From: PSRF01 sp051000815
GTDB lineage: Bacteria > Acidobacteriota > Blastocatellia > Pyrinomonadales > Pyrinomonadaceae
Length of the DNA: 64,000 nt
Direction: 5' to 3'
Assembly: GCA_051000815.1 (NCBI GenBank)
Contig: JBPCNX010000084.1
Coordinates: 38,604 to 102,603 of the forward strand
The notes below the pieces were generated by a model that was given only the letters and a program-made list of their open reading frames with translations, was not told where the DNA came from and did not search any database. The position numbers and the translations under genes are program-made. This document shows positions 1 to 9,572 of this stretch, piece after piece; position 1 is the first letter of the stretch, and every line of letters starts with the position of its first letter.

Positions 1-2899
1 CGCCGGTCAGTGAGACCCCAGTTGAAGCGAAGATGCGTCCCCCAACGTTGTAACTGCCCAAACCAGGCCGCCGCATGAAATTCACAATTTGATTGGCGCT
101 CAGATTCTGAAAAACTACGCTCTCCGGCGTAAAGGATCTGTTGAAACCTTCCGTTAAAACAGCGTAGTCCAGACCTGACTGAAGTCGTTCGATTTGATAA
201 TCGCCAGTGCTGTTGGTGTACGCCCAGGCACTCGTACTTGGGCTCATCACGGAGACATAGGCATCGGGCAGTCCGACGCCATTTTCGTCGGTCACTCGTC
301 CTGTAATCTTCAAGAACCTGCGCGCGGTGAAATTAATCGTATGATCCTGATTAAGTTGAAGAATAGAGTATTCAACGGGTTCAAACTGATAATCCTGACT
401 CTCAGGCCGGATCCGCTGAGTAGAGCCCTGTGTCAAACCAGCCATGACGTAATAACCGTTTGCATCAGTAAATACCGGCGGATTGAAGAAACTACCCACC
501 CGAATACCTGCCAGACCATTACCTTGGGCATCTGTGATTCGACCGCTAATCGTGTGGGTCAACGAGGCGACCGTAAAGTCTGCCGTTTTATTCTCCCTTA
601 GGTTAGTGAATGTCCAGCTGAAAGGCGTCCAACTGTGAGGATTAGGGTTCTGGGTTGAAGGAGTCACGGTATAAGTTCCGCCTGCTCGCAAGTTTCGAAA
701 CTGGTAGTTTCCTTGACTATCTATCCCTGCAAACCCGCTTTGTGAACCGCTTAATGTAAGAATCGCGTTCGTGGTCCCTGAGATATGTCCGGAGATGGTG
801 TAAGTTGGGCCTCCCCCAAGTTCAATCGCCGCTGCAATGTTGAGTTTGCCGAAACCGAATTGCCGATCCCACCCCGGAGCATAGCCGGGAGTTGCACTGT
901 TTTGAATAGCAACTTTGATCTGCTCACTAGATAGTGTCAGATCCGATTGCATCATTAGCGCCACACTCCCGGTCGTAACCGGAGTTGCCATACTCGTGCC
1001 TGCGAGGCCGGTATAGTGCGTGCTGTCCACCGGCGCATCACCGGCGGTGCCGATGATCCCAAAGTTTGGATCAAGCACATCAGTTGACCGGGCCGAATAC
1101 AGATAGTAACCAGCCGCACTGATGTCGGGTTTCTGTCTGCCATCAGCCGTGGGTCCGGGACTTGTGAAGGGTGCCGGATAACCCAAGACGAAGGTTGCCG
1201 AGCGCGTGACAAAAGCACCGGCCGTTATCGCGCCGCGAGCAGTGCCAGGCGAAGCAATTAAGTGAGAAATGTTGTCGACGTTGGTGCTGAAGTAAACGTT
1301 ATCGCCCTCGGTCCACGCGTCAAAATCCTGATTGGGATTGCTATCAGCGTCCTGCAACTTAATTTTCCAGACGCCCGTGGGTGCGACAGGATTGAACAGC
1401 AGGACGATGTCAGGCTGATCATTAGTGGGATCACTGTCTCCCTTGTTGTCGTTCGAGTTAAAGAGCGAGAGGTACTGGTTGGCAGCCTGTCCGTTGGGAA
1501 AGGAGAAACCGTTGGGATCATAAGCGAGCGGACCAAGGATTACACCGTCGGGGCTAGTGACGGTTACGCTAAAGCGATCCGCTTGCGCTTGATAAAGATC
1601 AACAATCTCCGCGGCACCATCAACGTTGAAATCCAGAGTGAGATTGCCACCGGCGGGAACAGTCGCACGTGCATGAATATTACTTTCACCTTCGTTTCCC
1701 GCAGCAACGCAAACAGCGCGACCGGGGCCTGGGCTTACAAGATTGTCTATCGCGCGTTCATCAGGACTTGTGCCGTCGTGGGGACCGACTTGGCTTCCGA
1801 GGCTGAGATTGATGACGAACGGTTTGTTTAGTTCTGCAGCTTTCTGCTGCACAAACTGCATGGCATTGATAATGTCGGTGGTGAGGAAACTTCCGCCGCC
1901 ATCGTTGTCCCGGCTTGCCTTGACTATGATCAAGTCGGCTTCATGAGCCATGCCGTTGTAAACGCCAACGGTCGAAGATGACAATCCATTACCCGCGGCA
2001 GTGCCGGCCACGTGCGTTCCGTGACCATTTTTGTCTCGCTGCTTGACCGCGTCCAGACTTTGATCGGCAGGCTTGGGAAGCTGCAGTGCGTTGTTAATCT
2101 CACCTTCGCTGTAAAGATGACCGATTGGGGCAGACTGACCCGGAAGAACGTAGTTCCATCCTGGATCCGGAACCTGCGCGCCATAGAGAGTCATGTCCAG
2201 AAGCGCCTTGATGCGCGTCTCGCGGCCCGAGCTACCAGGGACTGTGAAATCACGATGACGAAAATCGATTCCGGTATCGATGATTGCCACGATTACGCCT
2301 TGTCCGGTCTGCGGCACAACGCGTTGGCTCATGAGATTGTCGATACCGGCGGCCCACCGCGCGCGATCATTGGTGGGATACCTGCGAACCGAGGCCGAAA
2401 TCTTGTCCACTGTCGCCAGCGAAGCCAAGTCCTCCAGACGGTCTACATCGACTTCGAGGGTGGCAATATCGCCTACCCGAGCGCCAACGGAAAACCCTGC
2501 CCGCTTCAATTCTGCGTCACTAGTCCCCGTCAGTTTCACAGCAACATCGACTGTTACCCGATCGTCGATGTGTCGCCGAACGCCTACTGTCCGAGACAAG
2601 GATTCAACCTGAGACTTACCAACCTCAGGCCGGCCCGTCTTATGCGCGTCAGCGTCATGAATCCTGGCCTTGCGAACAGCTTGCAATAGCTTGTCCGCCT
2701 TGTGGTCCAGGGCTGATTCGCGATTGCTGGGATTTTTCTGGGCAAGGCTGTGAGGCGTGAGAATTACAGCCAGGCCAACTTCAAGGATCACCACCACGGC
2801 AAGTGCAGTCAACAGTCCGCGGCCGAGACTAGCTGCAGCTCCAACTCCTCGGAGGCTGAGGCGCGCGCTACGCGCTGAGAGGTGAGAGGTTTTGGGCAT
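1..2899 (-). CDS. Secreted subtilisin-like (S8) serine peptidase with C-terminal carboxypeptidase-regulatory-like repeats, 3' end off the window
   Basis: An open frame of about 966 codons runs off the left edge with no stop. The ATG at 2899 follows AGGAG at a slightly long spacing. Residues about 28-54 form a hydrophobic signal or anchor segment ending in a LAQ-like cleavage site. An inhibitor-like propeptide follows. The subtilase catalytic triad is complete and in one frame: Asp208 in DTGID, His293 in HGTH and Ser636 in GTSMATP. From about residue 695 there are at least four beta-sandwich repeats opening with ISGHI, ISGRI, ITGRV or VGGRI, typical of carboxypeptidase-regulatory-like or SdrD-B-like domains. 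The protein is inferred to be exported and to degrade extracellular protein, with the repeats acting as stalk or surface-binding modules. Its C terminus and any sorting signal lie outside the window. Confidence 0.9.
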   Translation of the reverse strand, partial: MPKTSHLSARSARLSLRGVGAAASLGRGLLTALAVVVILEVGLAVILTPHSLAQKNPSNRESALDHKADKLLQAVRKARIHDADAHKTGRPEVGKSQVESLSRTVGVRRHIDDRVTVDVAVKLTGTSDAELKRAGFSVGARVGDIATLEVDVDRLEDLASLATVDKISASVRRYPTNDRARWAAGIDNLMSQRVVPQTGQGVIVAIIDTGIDFRHRDFTVPGSSGRETRIKALLDMTLYGAQVPDPGWNYVLPGQSAPIGHLYSEGEINNALQLPKPADQSLDAVKQRDKNGHGTHVAGTAAGNGLSSSTVGVYNGMAHEADLIIVKASRDNDGGGSFLTTDIINAMQFVQQKAAELNKPFVINLSLGSQVGPHDGTSPDERAIDNLVSPGPGRAVCVAAGNEGESNIHARATVPAGGNLTLDFNVDGAAEIVDLYQAQADRFSVTVTSPDGVILGPLAYDPNGFSFPNGQAANQYLSLFNSNDNKGDSDPTNDQPDIVLLFNPVAPTGVWKIKLQDADSNPNQDFDAWTEGDNVYFSTNVDNISHLIASPGTARGAITAGAFVTRSATFVLGYPAPFTSPGPTADGRQKPDISAAGYYLYSARSTDVLDPNFGIIGTAGDAPVDSTHYTGLAGTSMATPVTTGSVALMMQSDLTLSSEQIKVAIQNSATPGYAPGWDRQFGFGKLNIAAAIELGGGPTYTISGHISGTTNAILTLSGSQSGFAGIDSQGNYQFRNLRAGGTYTVTPSTQNPNPHSWTPFSWTFTNLRENKTADFTVASLTHTISGRITDAQGNGLAGIRVGSFFNPPVFTDANGYYVMAGLTQGSTQRIRPESQDYQFEPVEYSILQLNQDHTINFTARRFLKITGRVTDENGVGLPDAYVSVMSPSTSAWAYTNSTGDYQIERLQSGLDYAVLTEGFNRSFTPESVVFQNLSANQIVNFMRRPGLGSYNVGGRIFASTGVSLTG

Positions 2900-3070
2900 A
2901 AGCCTAACTCCTGGTAATTAAAGCTTCGGGCTCTGCACCCTAGGCTATCAGAGCACTGCGGCGTTTTCCATCTTTATGACAGCGGCTGACCAGCGGACGA
3001 ATGCGGCCTGCCGAAAGAATTACATTAGTAGCGGAAACCGGCGAGTTCGTTGCTTAATCGGAGGCGCGGC

Positions 3071-5707
3071 CTAGCGGAAGTTTTGCCCGATTTGCTCGGT
3101 GCCGAAGGTGCCGATGCCATTCAGCCGGAAGCTGAAGACGAGACGGTTTTCCTTCCGCAGCCCGACGTTGAACGTATGGTTCTGCGCCGTCACCGCGCAG
3201 CAGTCCCAGGTGTAACCGAGTGTAATGGTGGAGCTGATTAAGGAATTGTTTCCCTTCCCGGGCCGGTCCTGGAAATCGAAAAAGAATGAAGCGCCACCAA
3301 AGAGACCGCGCTCGCGATCCCCGAGGAAGATTGACGGGCTCCATTGCGAGCCGCGCTGTGTACCCGGCTCGTTACCACGCACATCGGCGAAGCGAGCCAG
3401 ATCTCCTACCAACGCCACGGCGCGGGTGTAGTAAAAGCTTTGAAATGCCTGAACGAGCGCGCGATTGATTCCGAAGGTTGTCGAGATGGCCCGCAGTCCG
3501 CCATCGCGAGTATCGAAGTCGGTGCGCAGGTCCACAAAGATGTTATTGCTGGGGCGATAACGCGCTTCAATGTTGATGGGAGAGAAACGCCGCGGGAAGC
3601 CACCGTAGCTAAAGCCGGAAAGAGTGTTGATGGGATAAAACTGATTGCGCTGCCCGGGCCGCAAGGCGCCGCCAAAGGAAGGATCAAAGAAGTATTTGCC
3701 GCGCACCGTGATCGTCAGCGCTTCATAGGGCTGTGTGGAAAGGGGCGTCAGTTCTCCTTTGCTGGTCGCGCGCGCCGCGGCGCCACTAACGTTCTCCGTC
3801 GAACGCCGCGTGAAGAAACGATTTGAAATACCGAATTCGATCTCGCTCGTGTTGGCGATTGCGTCGTTGTAGTCAAAGCGAATCAACCGATCGAATTCGT
3901 TAATTCCATAGATCCTGCGATAGATAATGTACGGCTCAATGACATGGCGGAAGAAGAAGTTGTCTCCCCGATGAAAGTCTTTAGCGAGCGCCGGCGGTCT
4001 GATATCGAGTTCAAACTCTCCGTAACCGCGAGTCAAGTTCTGGGTCAATACTGAGCGGTCGGCCGGGTTTAGTGTATTCGAGTAGAAAGTGACGCGGGAA
4101 CCAGCGGTGGCGGTGACGCTGAAGCCGGCAAAATGAAGCGGGACCTGGACCCGTGGATGAAAGTCCAGCCGCTGCACCAGTGACGGTGAAATAATCGGAT
4201 CACCACCTACCTCGGCCCTAAATGCGATCGCATCCTCAACCGTCTCTTTGCGACTCATGCCTCCGGCAGTGCCTTCGAAAGAGAAATAGATGGGAAGCTT
4301 TTTTATGAAACTCAACAAGCCCGGACGCTTCTCGATCGAGAGGCTGGGCAGCTCGCGAATGCGGATTCGTGAAGTGGGTAGCGACGTCACCTGAGTCCGA
4401 GCGAGGAAATTAAAACTGTATGACCCGTGGTTTTTATTAACGAAGACCTGCGAACGCTCTTCAGGTGAAATCGCCTGTTGAATGCTGTCGGAAAAGATCT
4501 GGCGAAAGGCCAGGTTGGAGGTTATGTTAACGTCGGCCGCGGCAATGAATCCGTTGGGAAAATAGTGGACGCCATCTACATAAAAACTTGACCCCCCCTG
4601 ATCCGGGTGCGTGGCGTCCGCTTTGGGCCCCAGGATTCGGTCCTTCACTGAATAGAAACCAAAGTTTAGGTAGGAGCGTGAATTGGCTCGCGTGCGCACG
4701 TCGGCGCCGATGCCGACGCCACGAGCCGTGTAAATATCATTGCGAAGTGTAACGTCGGCTGAGCGACCCAGGGTTCTATAGTAGGCAGTCGACAATCGGG
4801 CGCCCTTGGCACCCGATCCGCCAAATGTTGGCGTCAGGAATCCGGAGGCTCGATCCCGACGCTTAATCGAAATCGAAGTGTAGGGCATGTACAACACCGG
4901 CACGCCCTTGATTTTCATCGTGGGCGAATAGGCACGCACGCGGTCACCGGTCTTAATCTTCGCGCGCCTGGCATGAAAGCTCCACTTGGGCACGTCCTCG
5001 TCACAAGCCGTTATCTGTGCGTTCGTCGCAATGATGGTGTCGAGGCTTACTTTCTCGACACGGTCCGCGGTGAAGTAGATCCGCGTACCGTCTTCAGTCT
5101 GATTTGTGAATCCGGTGGAATCCACAAAGAACCCGGTCTTGGTCCGGTAATTCCATTCCGCGCGGGTTCCGGTGATGCGCTGCTGGTCGCCCTGATCAAA
5201 AACCACATTGCCTTCGGCAAACACTTTGTTTGTCGCTTCGTAAACGGTGACCTTGTCGGCTTGCAAGCGATACGTGCCGATGCGGGCGTCCACGTTTCCT
5301 TCGTAAACAAAGATGCGGGCGTTTTGCGGACCCGAGACTGTCTGGGTACCGGCATCGACTTTGAGGTCTTCAGTTGTTTCGGCTTGCGTGCCTTTCTTTG
5401 GCGGCAAGCGAGGCCGCACCTGCTGATCCTGAGTGAGGGGGTTGACGTTCGGTGTGTCGGTCATCGGATTAGTGACCTTCCGATCAACCGGATTGGTTTG
5501 CTGTCCAGGCACACGAGAATTAGCACTCAAGACAATGCCGGCGAGTGCGATCAGGGCGAAGCGGAAAAGGAATCTGGGGGGAACTGCAGCGCGCAAACGA
5601 GTGTGAAGACCTCCCGAGTTTAACGGGCGAGCACTAACCTTGATTGATCCCGCGAAAGAGCGCGCCTTGTTTGTGTAGAGCGAGGCGATGCTAACACGAA
5701 AAAGCAT
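3071..5707 (-). CDS. lptD: LPS-assembly protein LptD (organic solvent tolerance protein)
   Basis: LptD is the outer-membrane beta-barrel that inserts lipopolysaccharide into the outer leaflet, receiving it from the LptA bridge. The hydrophobic signal segment does not begin until about residue 45. An OstA/LptA-like jellyroll spans about residues 115-250, with Cys235 in a family-typical position just before a D-P-W motif. An LptD-type barrel follows, rich in aromatic-ended beta strands. The 5707 ATG would leave a 40-residue non-hydrophobic leader and has no clear ribosome site. A TTG at 5596 lies 12 bases after GGGAGGT and would put the signal peptide at the N terminus (841 residues), so it is a good alternative start. 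It stands alone on its strand, but lpxB, lpxD and lpxA follow within 6 kb, consistent with a lipid A/LPS locus. Confidence 0.92.
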   Translation of the reverse strand: MLFRVSIASLYTNKARSFAGSIKVSARPLNSGGLHTRLRAAVPPRFLFRFALIALAGIVLSANSRVPGQQTNPVDRKVTNPMTDTPNVNPLTQDQQVRPRLPPKKGTQAETTEDLKVDAGTQTVSGPQNARIFVYEGNVDARIGTYRLQADKVTVYEATNKVFAEGNVVFDQGDQQRITGTRAEWNYRTKTGFFVDSTGFTNQTEDGTRIYFTADRVEKVSLDTIIATNAQITACDEDVPKWSFHARRAKIKTGDRVRAYSPTMKIKGVPVLYMPYTSISIKRRDRASGFLTPTFGGSGAKGARLSTAYYRTLGRSADVTLRNDIYTARGVGIGADVRTRANSRSYLNFGFYSVKDRILGPKADATHPDQGGSSFYVDGVHYFPNGFIAAADVNITSNLAFRQIFSDSIQQAISPEERSQVFVNKNHGSYSFNFLARTQVTSLPTSRIRIRELPSLSIEKRPGLLSFIKKLPIYFSFEGTAGGMSRKETVEDAIAFRAEVGGDPIISPSLVQRLDFHPRVQVPLHFAGFSVTATAGSRVTFYSNTLNPADRSVLTQNLTRGYGEFELDIRPPALAKDFHRGDNFFFRHVIEPYIIYRRIYGINEFDRLIRFDYNDAIANTSEIEFGISNRFFTRRSTENVSGAAARATSKGELTPLSTQPYEALTITVRGKYFFDPSFGGALRPGQRNQFYPINTLSGFSYGGFPRRFSPINIEARYRPSNNIFVDLRTDFDTRDGGLRAISTTFGINRALVQAFQSFYYTRAVALVGDLARFADVRGNEPGTQRGSQWSPSIFLGDRERGLFGGASFFFDFQDRPGKGNNSLISSTITLGYTWDCCAVTAQNHTFNVGLRKENRLVFSFRLNGIGTFGTEQIGQNFR

Positions 5708-5953
5708 GAGCCGAAACGCAGAAAGCAGAAGGCGGAAAGCAGTGAGCAGTTAACAGGAGACAGTAGACAGTAGACAGTAGACAGTAGGACGTAGGCACCA
5801 AGGCAATTCCCGGCGGCAGACAATAGTATCAGAAAGGTGTTTGTTCTAATTCGCGTCCTTCGCGTGCATCCGCGGCTGGTTCATTTTCCGCGCTGCTGCT
5901 GAGCCCTACTGCCTACTGCTTTCTGCCTTCTGCCTACTGCCTCCTGCCCCTGC
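5703..5953. repeat. Inverted arrays of 7-base words (GCAGAAN / ACAGTAG type)
   Basis: About 5703-5795 reads in 7-base steps: GCAGAAA-like words drift into four tandem ACAGTAG copies. The complementary arm at about 5888-5950 also steps in sevens (TACTGCC, TTCTGCC, TCCTGCC). The two arms are inverted relative to each other, with roughly 90 bases between them. The right arm ends just before the lpxB start. No gene was found here. Confidence 0.75.
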
Positions 5954-5954
5954 T

Positions 5955-7145
5955 ATGATGGGCTTCAAAATGCCAGCGCCAATTCGTCTGATGATCGTTT
6001 CGGGTGAGCCTTCCGGCGATGCGCACGGAGCGGACCTGGCTCGGGCCTTGCTCGAAGCTTGCGGCGAGAACTCATTGGAACTTTTTGGCGCCACAGGCCC
6101 TTTGATGCGCGCTGCCGGGGTCGAGTCAGTGATCGATTCTGATGACCTCCATATCATGGGCATCCTGGAAGTCGGACGCGTTCTGCCTAAGTTTTGGCGC
6201 GCGTTTAAGTCGTTGAGGCAAGCGGCAATTGAACGGAAGCCTGATGCAGTAATTCTCGTCGACTGGCCCGAATTTAATTTTCGTCTGGCGCGCTCATTTC
6301 ATCGTCGCGGTTTTAAGGTTATTTACTACATCAGCCCGCAACTTTGGGCCTGGCGCTCATATCGTTTGCGCACTATTCAACGCGACGTTGACCTGTTGCT
6401 GGCGATCCTGCCGTTTGAAAAGGATTGGTATGTAAGCCGTGGAGTGAATCATGTGGAGTTTGTCGGTCATCCGCTCACCGGCGAAGTTCACGCTCGCTAC
6501 GATCGCTCTGAGTTTTGCCGCCGCACAAAGCTCGATGCCAGGCTGCCTATAATTACACTCCTGCCTGGAAGTCGCCGCAAAGAGCTGGAGCGTATTTTGC
6601 CGCCTATGCTGGAAGCCGCCGCTCTGATTTCTGCCCGCCGTCCTGGAGTTCAGTTCGTTGTGGTTGTGGCGCCCAGCCGCACGTCCGCTGAGGTGCGAGA
6701 CATTGTGCGAGCGCAACGAGCAGAGCCATTGCCGCTGCCGTCGTGTCTCCATATCGTTTCCGACTCGTCGCGCGAAGCTCTCGCGGCCTCGGATGTGGCG
6801 GCGATTTCCAGCGGAACCGCCACATTGGAAGCGGCAATTCTGGGGACGCCGATGGTCATTGTTTACAAGGAGTCGGCGATCAACTGGCACACGCTGGGCC
6901 GCTTGATAACCACTGACCATTTTGGTCTCGTAAACCTCGTGGCCGGGGAGCGGGTGGCGACTGAACTGATGCAGGATGATCTGAACGGCGAGCTGCTGGC
7001 TGACGAGCTGCTTTCACTTCTAAATCCGCAGCGCAACCGGGAGATGCGCAGACAACTTGAAGATGTTACCCGGCGACTCGGTGAGGGTGGAGCTTCCCGG
7101 CGGGCAGCAAAACTCATTCTGCGGTTCGTGATCGAAGGCGAGTAG
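5955..7145 (+). CDS. lpxB: Lipid-A-disaccharide synthase
   Basis: LpxB is the GT19 glycosyltransferase that joins UDP-2,3-diacylglucosamine to lipid X, making the lipid A disaccharide at the inner membrane. The 396 residues match the family length. Family signatures are visible: GEPSGD at residues 17-22, an LPGSR motif near 197, and SSGTATLEAA near 279 followed by the G-T-P segment of the UDP-sugar site. Two ATGs occur in tandem at 5955 and 5958 and a third at 5970. All retain the N-terminal Rossmann strand, so the exact start is open. The gene converges on lpxD, and a palindrome at 7195-7259 lies between them. It appears intact, unlike lpxA. Confidence 0.95.
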   Translation: MMGFKMPAPIRLMIVSGEPSGDAHGADLARALLEACGENSLELFGATGPLMRAAGVESVIDSDDLHIMGILEVGRVLPKFWRAFKSLRQAAIERKPDAVILVDWPEFNFRLARSFHRRGFKVIYYISPQLWAWRSYRLRTIQRDVDLLLAILPFEKDWYVSRGVNHVEFVGHPLTGEVHARYDRSEFCRRTKLDARLPIITLLPGSRRKELERILPPMLEAAALISARRPGVQFVVVVAPSRTSAEVRDIVRAQRAEPLPLPSCLHIVSDSSREALAASDVAAISSGTATLEAAILGTPMVIVYKESAINWHTLGRLITTDHFGLVNLVAGERVATELMQDDLNGELLADELLSLLNPQRNREMRRQLEDVTRRLGEGGASRRAAKLILRFVIEGE

Positions 7146-7194
7146 TTGCAGAAAAGGTCTTCACTTGGCTGTTTTGATCCTACTCGTACAAAGA

Positions 7195-7259
7195 GGATCC
7201 ACGAAATCACACTAAATACACGAATCTATTTAGCGTGACTTCGTGTAGGTTAGTGGATC
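7195..7259. repeat. Palindromic intergenic repeat (CACGAAAT / CACTAAATA words)
   Basis: Two arms of about 29 bases are inverted around a short loop between the convergent lpxB and lpxD genes. Arms open with GGATCCACGAA and close with TTAGTGGATC. Single or paired arms of the same word family recur at 11643-11682, 46784-46815 and 50212-50303. The position suggests a bidirectional transcription end, but no long T tract is present. Confidence 0.75.
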
Positions 7260-7332
7260 GTGCTCCGTTTGACCCAAAAACACTTAGACCGGGATGAAGT
7301 AAGACTCCGATATGATTGGTGTGACTTCTTGT

Positions 7333-8394
7333 TTACTCTTTCCGTTCGAGGTCTTCCAAGCGCCGGCGCAGCTCCTTAATTTCTTCTCTCATCTGCGGCA
7401 GTCGTCCAATGTGGGCGTTGCGGCGTTTGTATTCATCAAGCGGTTGGATCGGGACTCCCCACCAAACTCCCGGACGCACGATCTTACCTGGAAGCACTCC
7501 TGCCTTTGAGCCAATCACAGCGCCGCTCTGCACGCGAATGTGATCACCAAAACCAACCTGACCTCCGATTACGCAGTCGTCTTCAATGATCACGCTCCCG
7601 GAGATACCTGTCTGCGAGGCAATCACCACCCGTTCACCAATGTCGACGTTATGACCGACCTGTACAAGGTTGTCGATCTTAGTGCCGCGTCCGACCCGCG
7701 TGCGTCCCAGAGCGGCCCGGTCAACGCAGGTGTACGCCCCTAACTCCACATCATCTTCGATCATGACGGTGCCGAGCTGGGGAAACTTGTGATAACCCAT
7801 GTCGTCGCGGACGTAACCAAACCCGTCGGCGCCGATGCAGACTCCCGCGTGAAGCGTCACGCGATCCCCCAGCGTTACCCCATCGTAAAGCGTGACGTTG
7901 GGATGCAATACACAGTCAATGCCGATTGTGACGTGGTCGCCAATGACAGCGCCTGCTTCAATGCTGGTGCCGGCACCGACACTCGTATTCTCGCCAATCA
8001 CGACGTGCGGCCCAACAAAAACCGTGAGTGCAATGTTCGCTGTCGCAGCGACTACAGCGCTCGGGTGGAGCTCCGGTTCCCGCTGTTTCTGGGGATGCAA
8101 AAGCGCCGCAATCCTGGCAAACGCCACTTTCGGACGCGCCACCTCAATCACTGCCGGCCGCTTCGCATTGGAGGATGGCTCGAGCGCGAAGCCTTCTGGG
8201 ACAATGAGGCACGAAGCACGAGTCGACTGTGCGGCAGCGAAGTACTTTGAGTCTTCCACGTAAACAACTTTGCCGCCGCCGGCGACTTCCAAATCGGCGA
8301 CTCCTGTAATCAACACGGCCTCATCACCAATTAAGCGGCCTTTTACGTGTCTCGCGAGTTCACCAACGCTGAACTGTTTCTCGTCCTTCATCAA
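7333..8394 (-). CDS. lpxD: UDP-3-O-acylglucosamine N-acyltransferase
   Basis: LpxD adds the second acyl chain, from acyl-ACP, to UDP-3-O-acylglucosamine in lipid A synthesis. The first 100 residues are the LpxD-specific uridine-binding domain. A left-handed beta-helix of hexapeptide repeats follows, and the catalytic His248 sits in the QVGHNV motif. A C-terminal helix closes the 353-residue protein, the normal length. Two Met codons open the frame and either could start. The reading frame of the damaged lpxA ends only 19 bases upstream, so the two genes very likely form one lpxA-lpxD transcript. No fabZ lies between them. Confidence 0.95.
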   Translation of the reverse strand: MMKDEKQFSVGELARHVKGRLIGDEAVLITGVADLEVAGGGKVVYVEDSKYFAAAQSTRASCLIVPEGFALEPSSNAKRPAVIEVARPKVAFARIAALLHPQKQREPELHPSAVVAATANIALTVFVGPHVVIGENTSVGAGTSIEAGAVIGDHVTIGIDCVLHPNVTLYDGVTLGDRVTLHAGVCIGADGFGYVRDDMGYHKFPQLGTVMIEDDVELGAYTCVDRAALGRTRVGRGTKIDNLVQVGHNVDIGERVVIASQTGISGSVIIEDDCVIGGQVGFGDHIRVQSGAVIGSKAGVLPGKIVRPGVWWGVPIQPLDEYKRRNAHIGRLPQMREEIKELRRRLEDLERKE

Positions 8395-8413
8395 TTCCTC
8401 ACCGCACGAAACC

Positions 8414-9228
8414 TTAAACTCTAACAGCCAACGACTCTTCCAGATCTGCGTCGCTACTCTTGCTCGGCCCTGTAAACCCTCGGCACGCGCCCCGTATAAA
8501 GTCTATGAGATGTTTGACATGCTCATCCGCAATTCGCTAGGCCTCCGACACGTGCTGCACCCAACGGCGTCCCGATCTGAATAGAATTTGGTAGGCCTGC
8601 TTCAGCGCCTGACGGCTTTCGATTGAAAATCCCGCCCGGCGTCGACCAAAGCTATTTAGGCCTCGCACGCGTGGCGGATTTCCGTCAGTCGTGAGGAACG
8701 GCAGCACATCCTGCACAATCTTCGATTTGCCGCCGACCATAGCGTAGCGACCCATTCTTACGAACTGGTGCACCCGACGTTGTTCGAAAGAAAGACATGA
8801 TCGGCCACTGACACATGACCAGCGAGTGCGGCCCCATTCGCGAAAATGTTGTCATCGCCGATCACGCAGTTGTGCGCCACATGCACTCCCACCATGAGAA
8901 AGCTGCCCGAACCAAGGCGAGTAACTTCTGCTTTGCCGCTAGCGCGATGAATCGTGCAAAACTCTCGAATCAGATTATCGTTCCCAATCACTAACTGACT
9001 TCGTTCACCTTTGAATTTTACGTCCTGAGGCTCGCCGCCCAGCACTGCGTGCTCGAACACGCGATTCCTTGCTCCCAACGTGGTGAAGCTTTTAATGACA
9101 GCATGCGCGCTGACGACGCAGTCGTCACCAATCTCCACTTCCGGCTCAATAACCGCATACGGTCCGACGCAAACTGCCTTTCCGAGCTTCGCAGTGGCAC
9201 TGACTATTGAAGTTGGATGAATATCCAT
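8414..9228 (-). pseudogene. lpxA: Acyl-[ACP]-UDP-N-acetylglucosamine O-acyltransferase, interrupted by a frameshift and an in-frame stop
   Basis: LpxA catalyses the first step of lipid A synthesis. The 5' part encodes hexapeptide repeats and the HVAHN motif with the catalytic His. The ATG at 9228 gives the family-typical MDIHPTSIV start; an upstream ATG at 9258 adds ten unconserved residues. At 8774-8776 a run of three C (three G in the mRNA) sits where four are needed. One missing base changes the frame, giving a false stop at 8758-8760 after NNVG. The other frame continues with HQFVRMGRYAM and GFSIESRQALKQAY, exactly the expected LpxA sequence. A TAG at 8537-8539 then interrupts, but the same frame resumes with a normal LpxA tail (EHVKHLIDFIRG) to a TAA at 8414. 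Restored, the protein would be about 270 residues, the usual length. It may be a true pseudogene or carry sequence errors; compensating indels near 8540-8590 are also possible. Confidence 0.88.
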
Positions 9229-9267
9229 AAGCGTGCAACGGAAAGTATCAGTTTGCATAAGTTGTAA

Positions 9268-9345
9268 CGCAAACTGTTAGTTTGCGGGAGATTGAATAAC
9301 GGTAGATGGTAGATGGTAAACCCTCAAATGGTAAATGCCGAAATT
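9268..9345. repeat. Perfect 8-bp hairpin followed by 7-base word repeats (GGTAGAT)
   Basis: CGCAAACT and AGTTTGCG (9268-9286) form a perfect inverted repeat around three bases. At about 9300-9345 the sequence steps in sevens (GGTAGAT, GGTAGAT, GGTAAAC). Both lie in the 314-base spacer between lpxA and the radical SAM gene. The rest of the spacer, to 9572, holds no gene that I can see. Confidence 0.55.
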
Positions 9346-9572
9346 CCAGCTAAACCTGGCGCCGCAAACCCAATAGTTCGCAATCCAACCGTATGGTCTA
9401 AACCACCCTCAAAGGCTTTCTTGCTTGCCTTTAACTGGGTAGCAAACTATCATGTCACGGCCGCAAAACAGGCCGGGATTGGTTTGTTTAGCGCGTTATA
9501 TTAAGTAATAGTTGATCTTAATGATTAGTAGTTGCTCCCACGTTTTTAAGGAGCGATGAGGAGACAGCAACT

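Noticed and set aside
194..601. Several long plus-strand open frames over the first 2.7 kb
   Set aside because: They are opposite-strand shadows of the subtilase, whose catalytic Asp, His and Ser lie in a single minus-strand frame.
2920..3060. A structured leader resembling a riboswitch upstream of the subtilase gene
   Set aside because: A GCTCTG/CAGAGC hairpin is present, but I could not match the conserved core of any riboswitch class that I know.
8758..8776. Programmed ribosomal frameshifting in lpxA
   Set aside because: There is no slippery heptamer of the usual type, and a second, separate stop at 8537-8539 would still end the protein.
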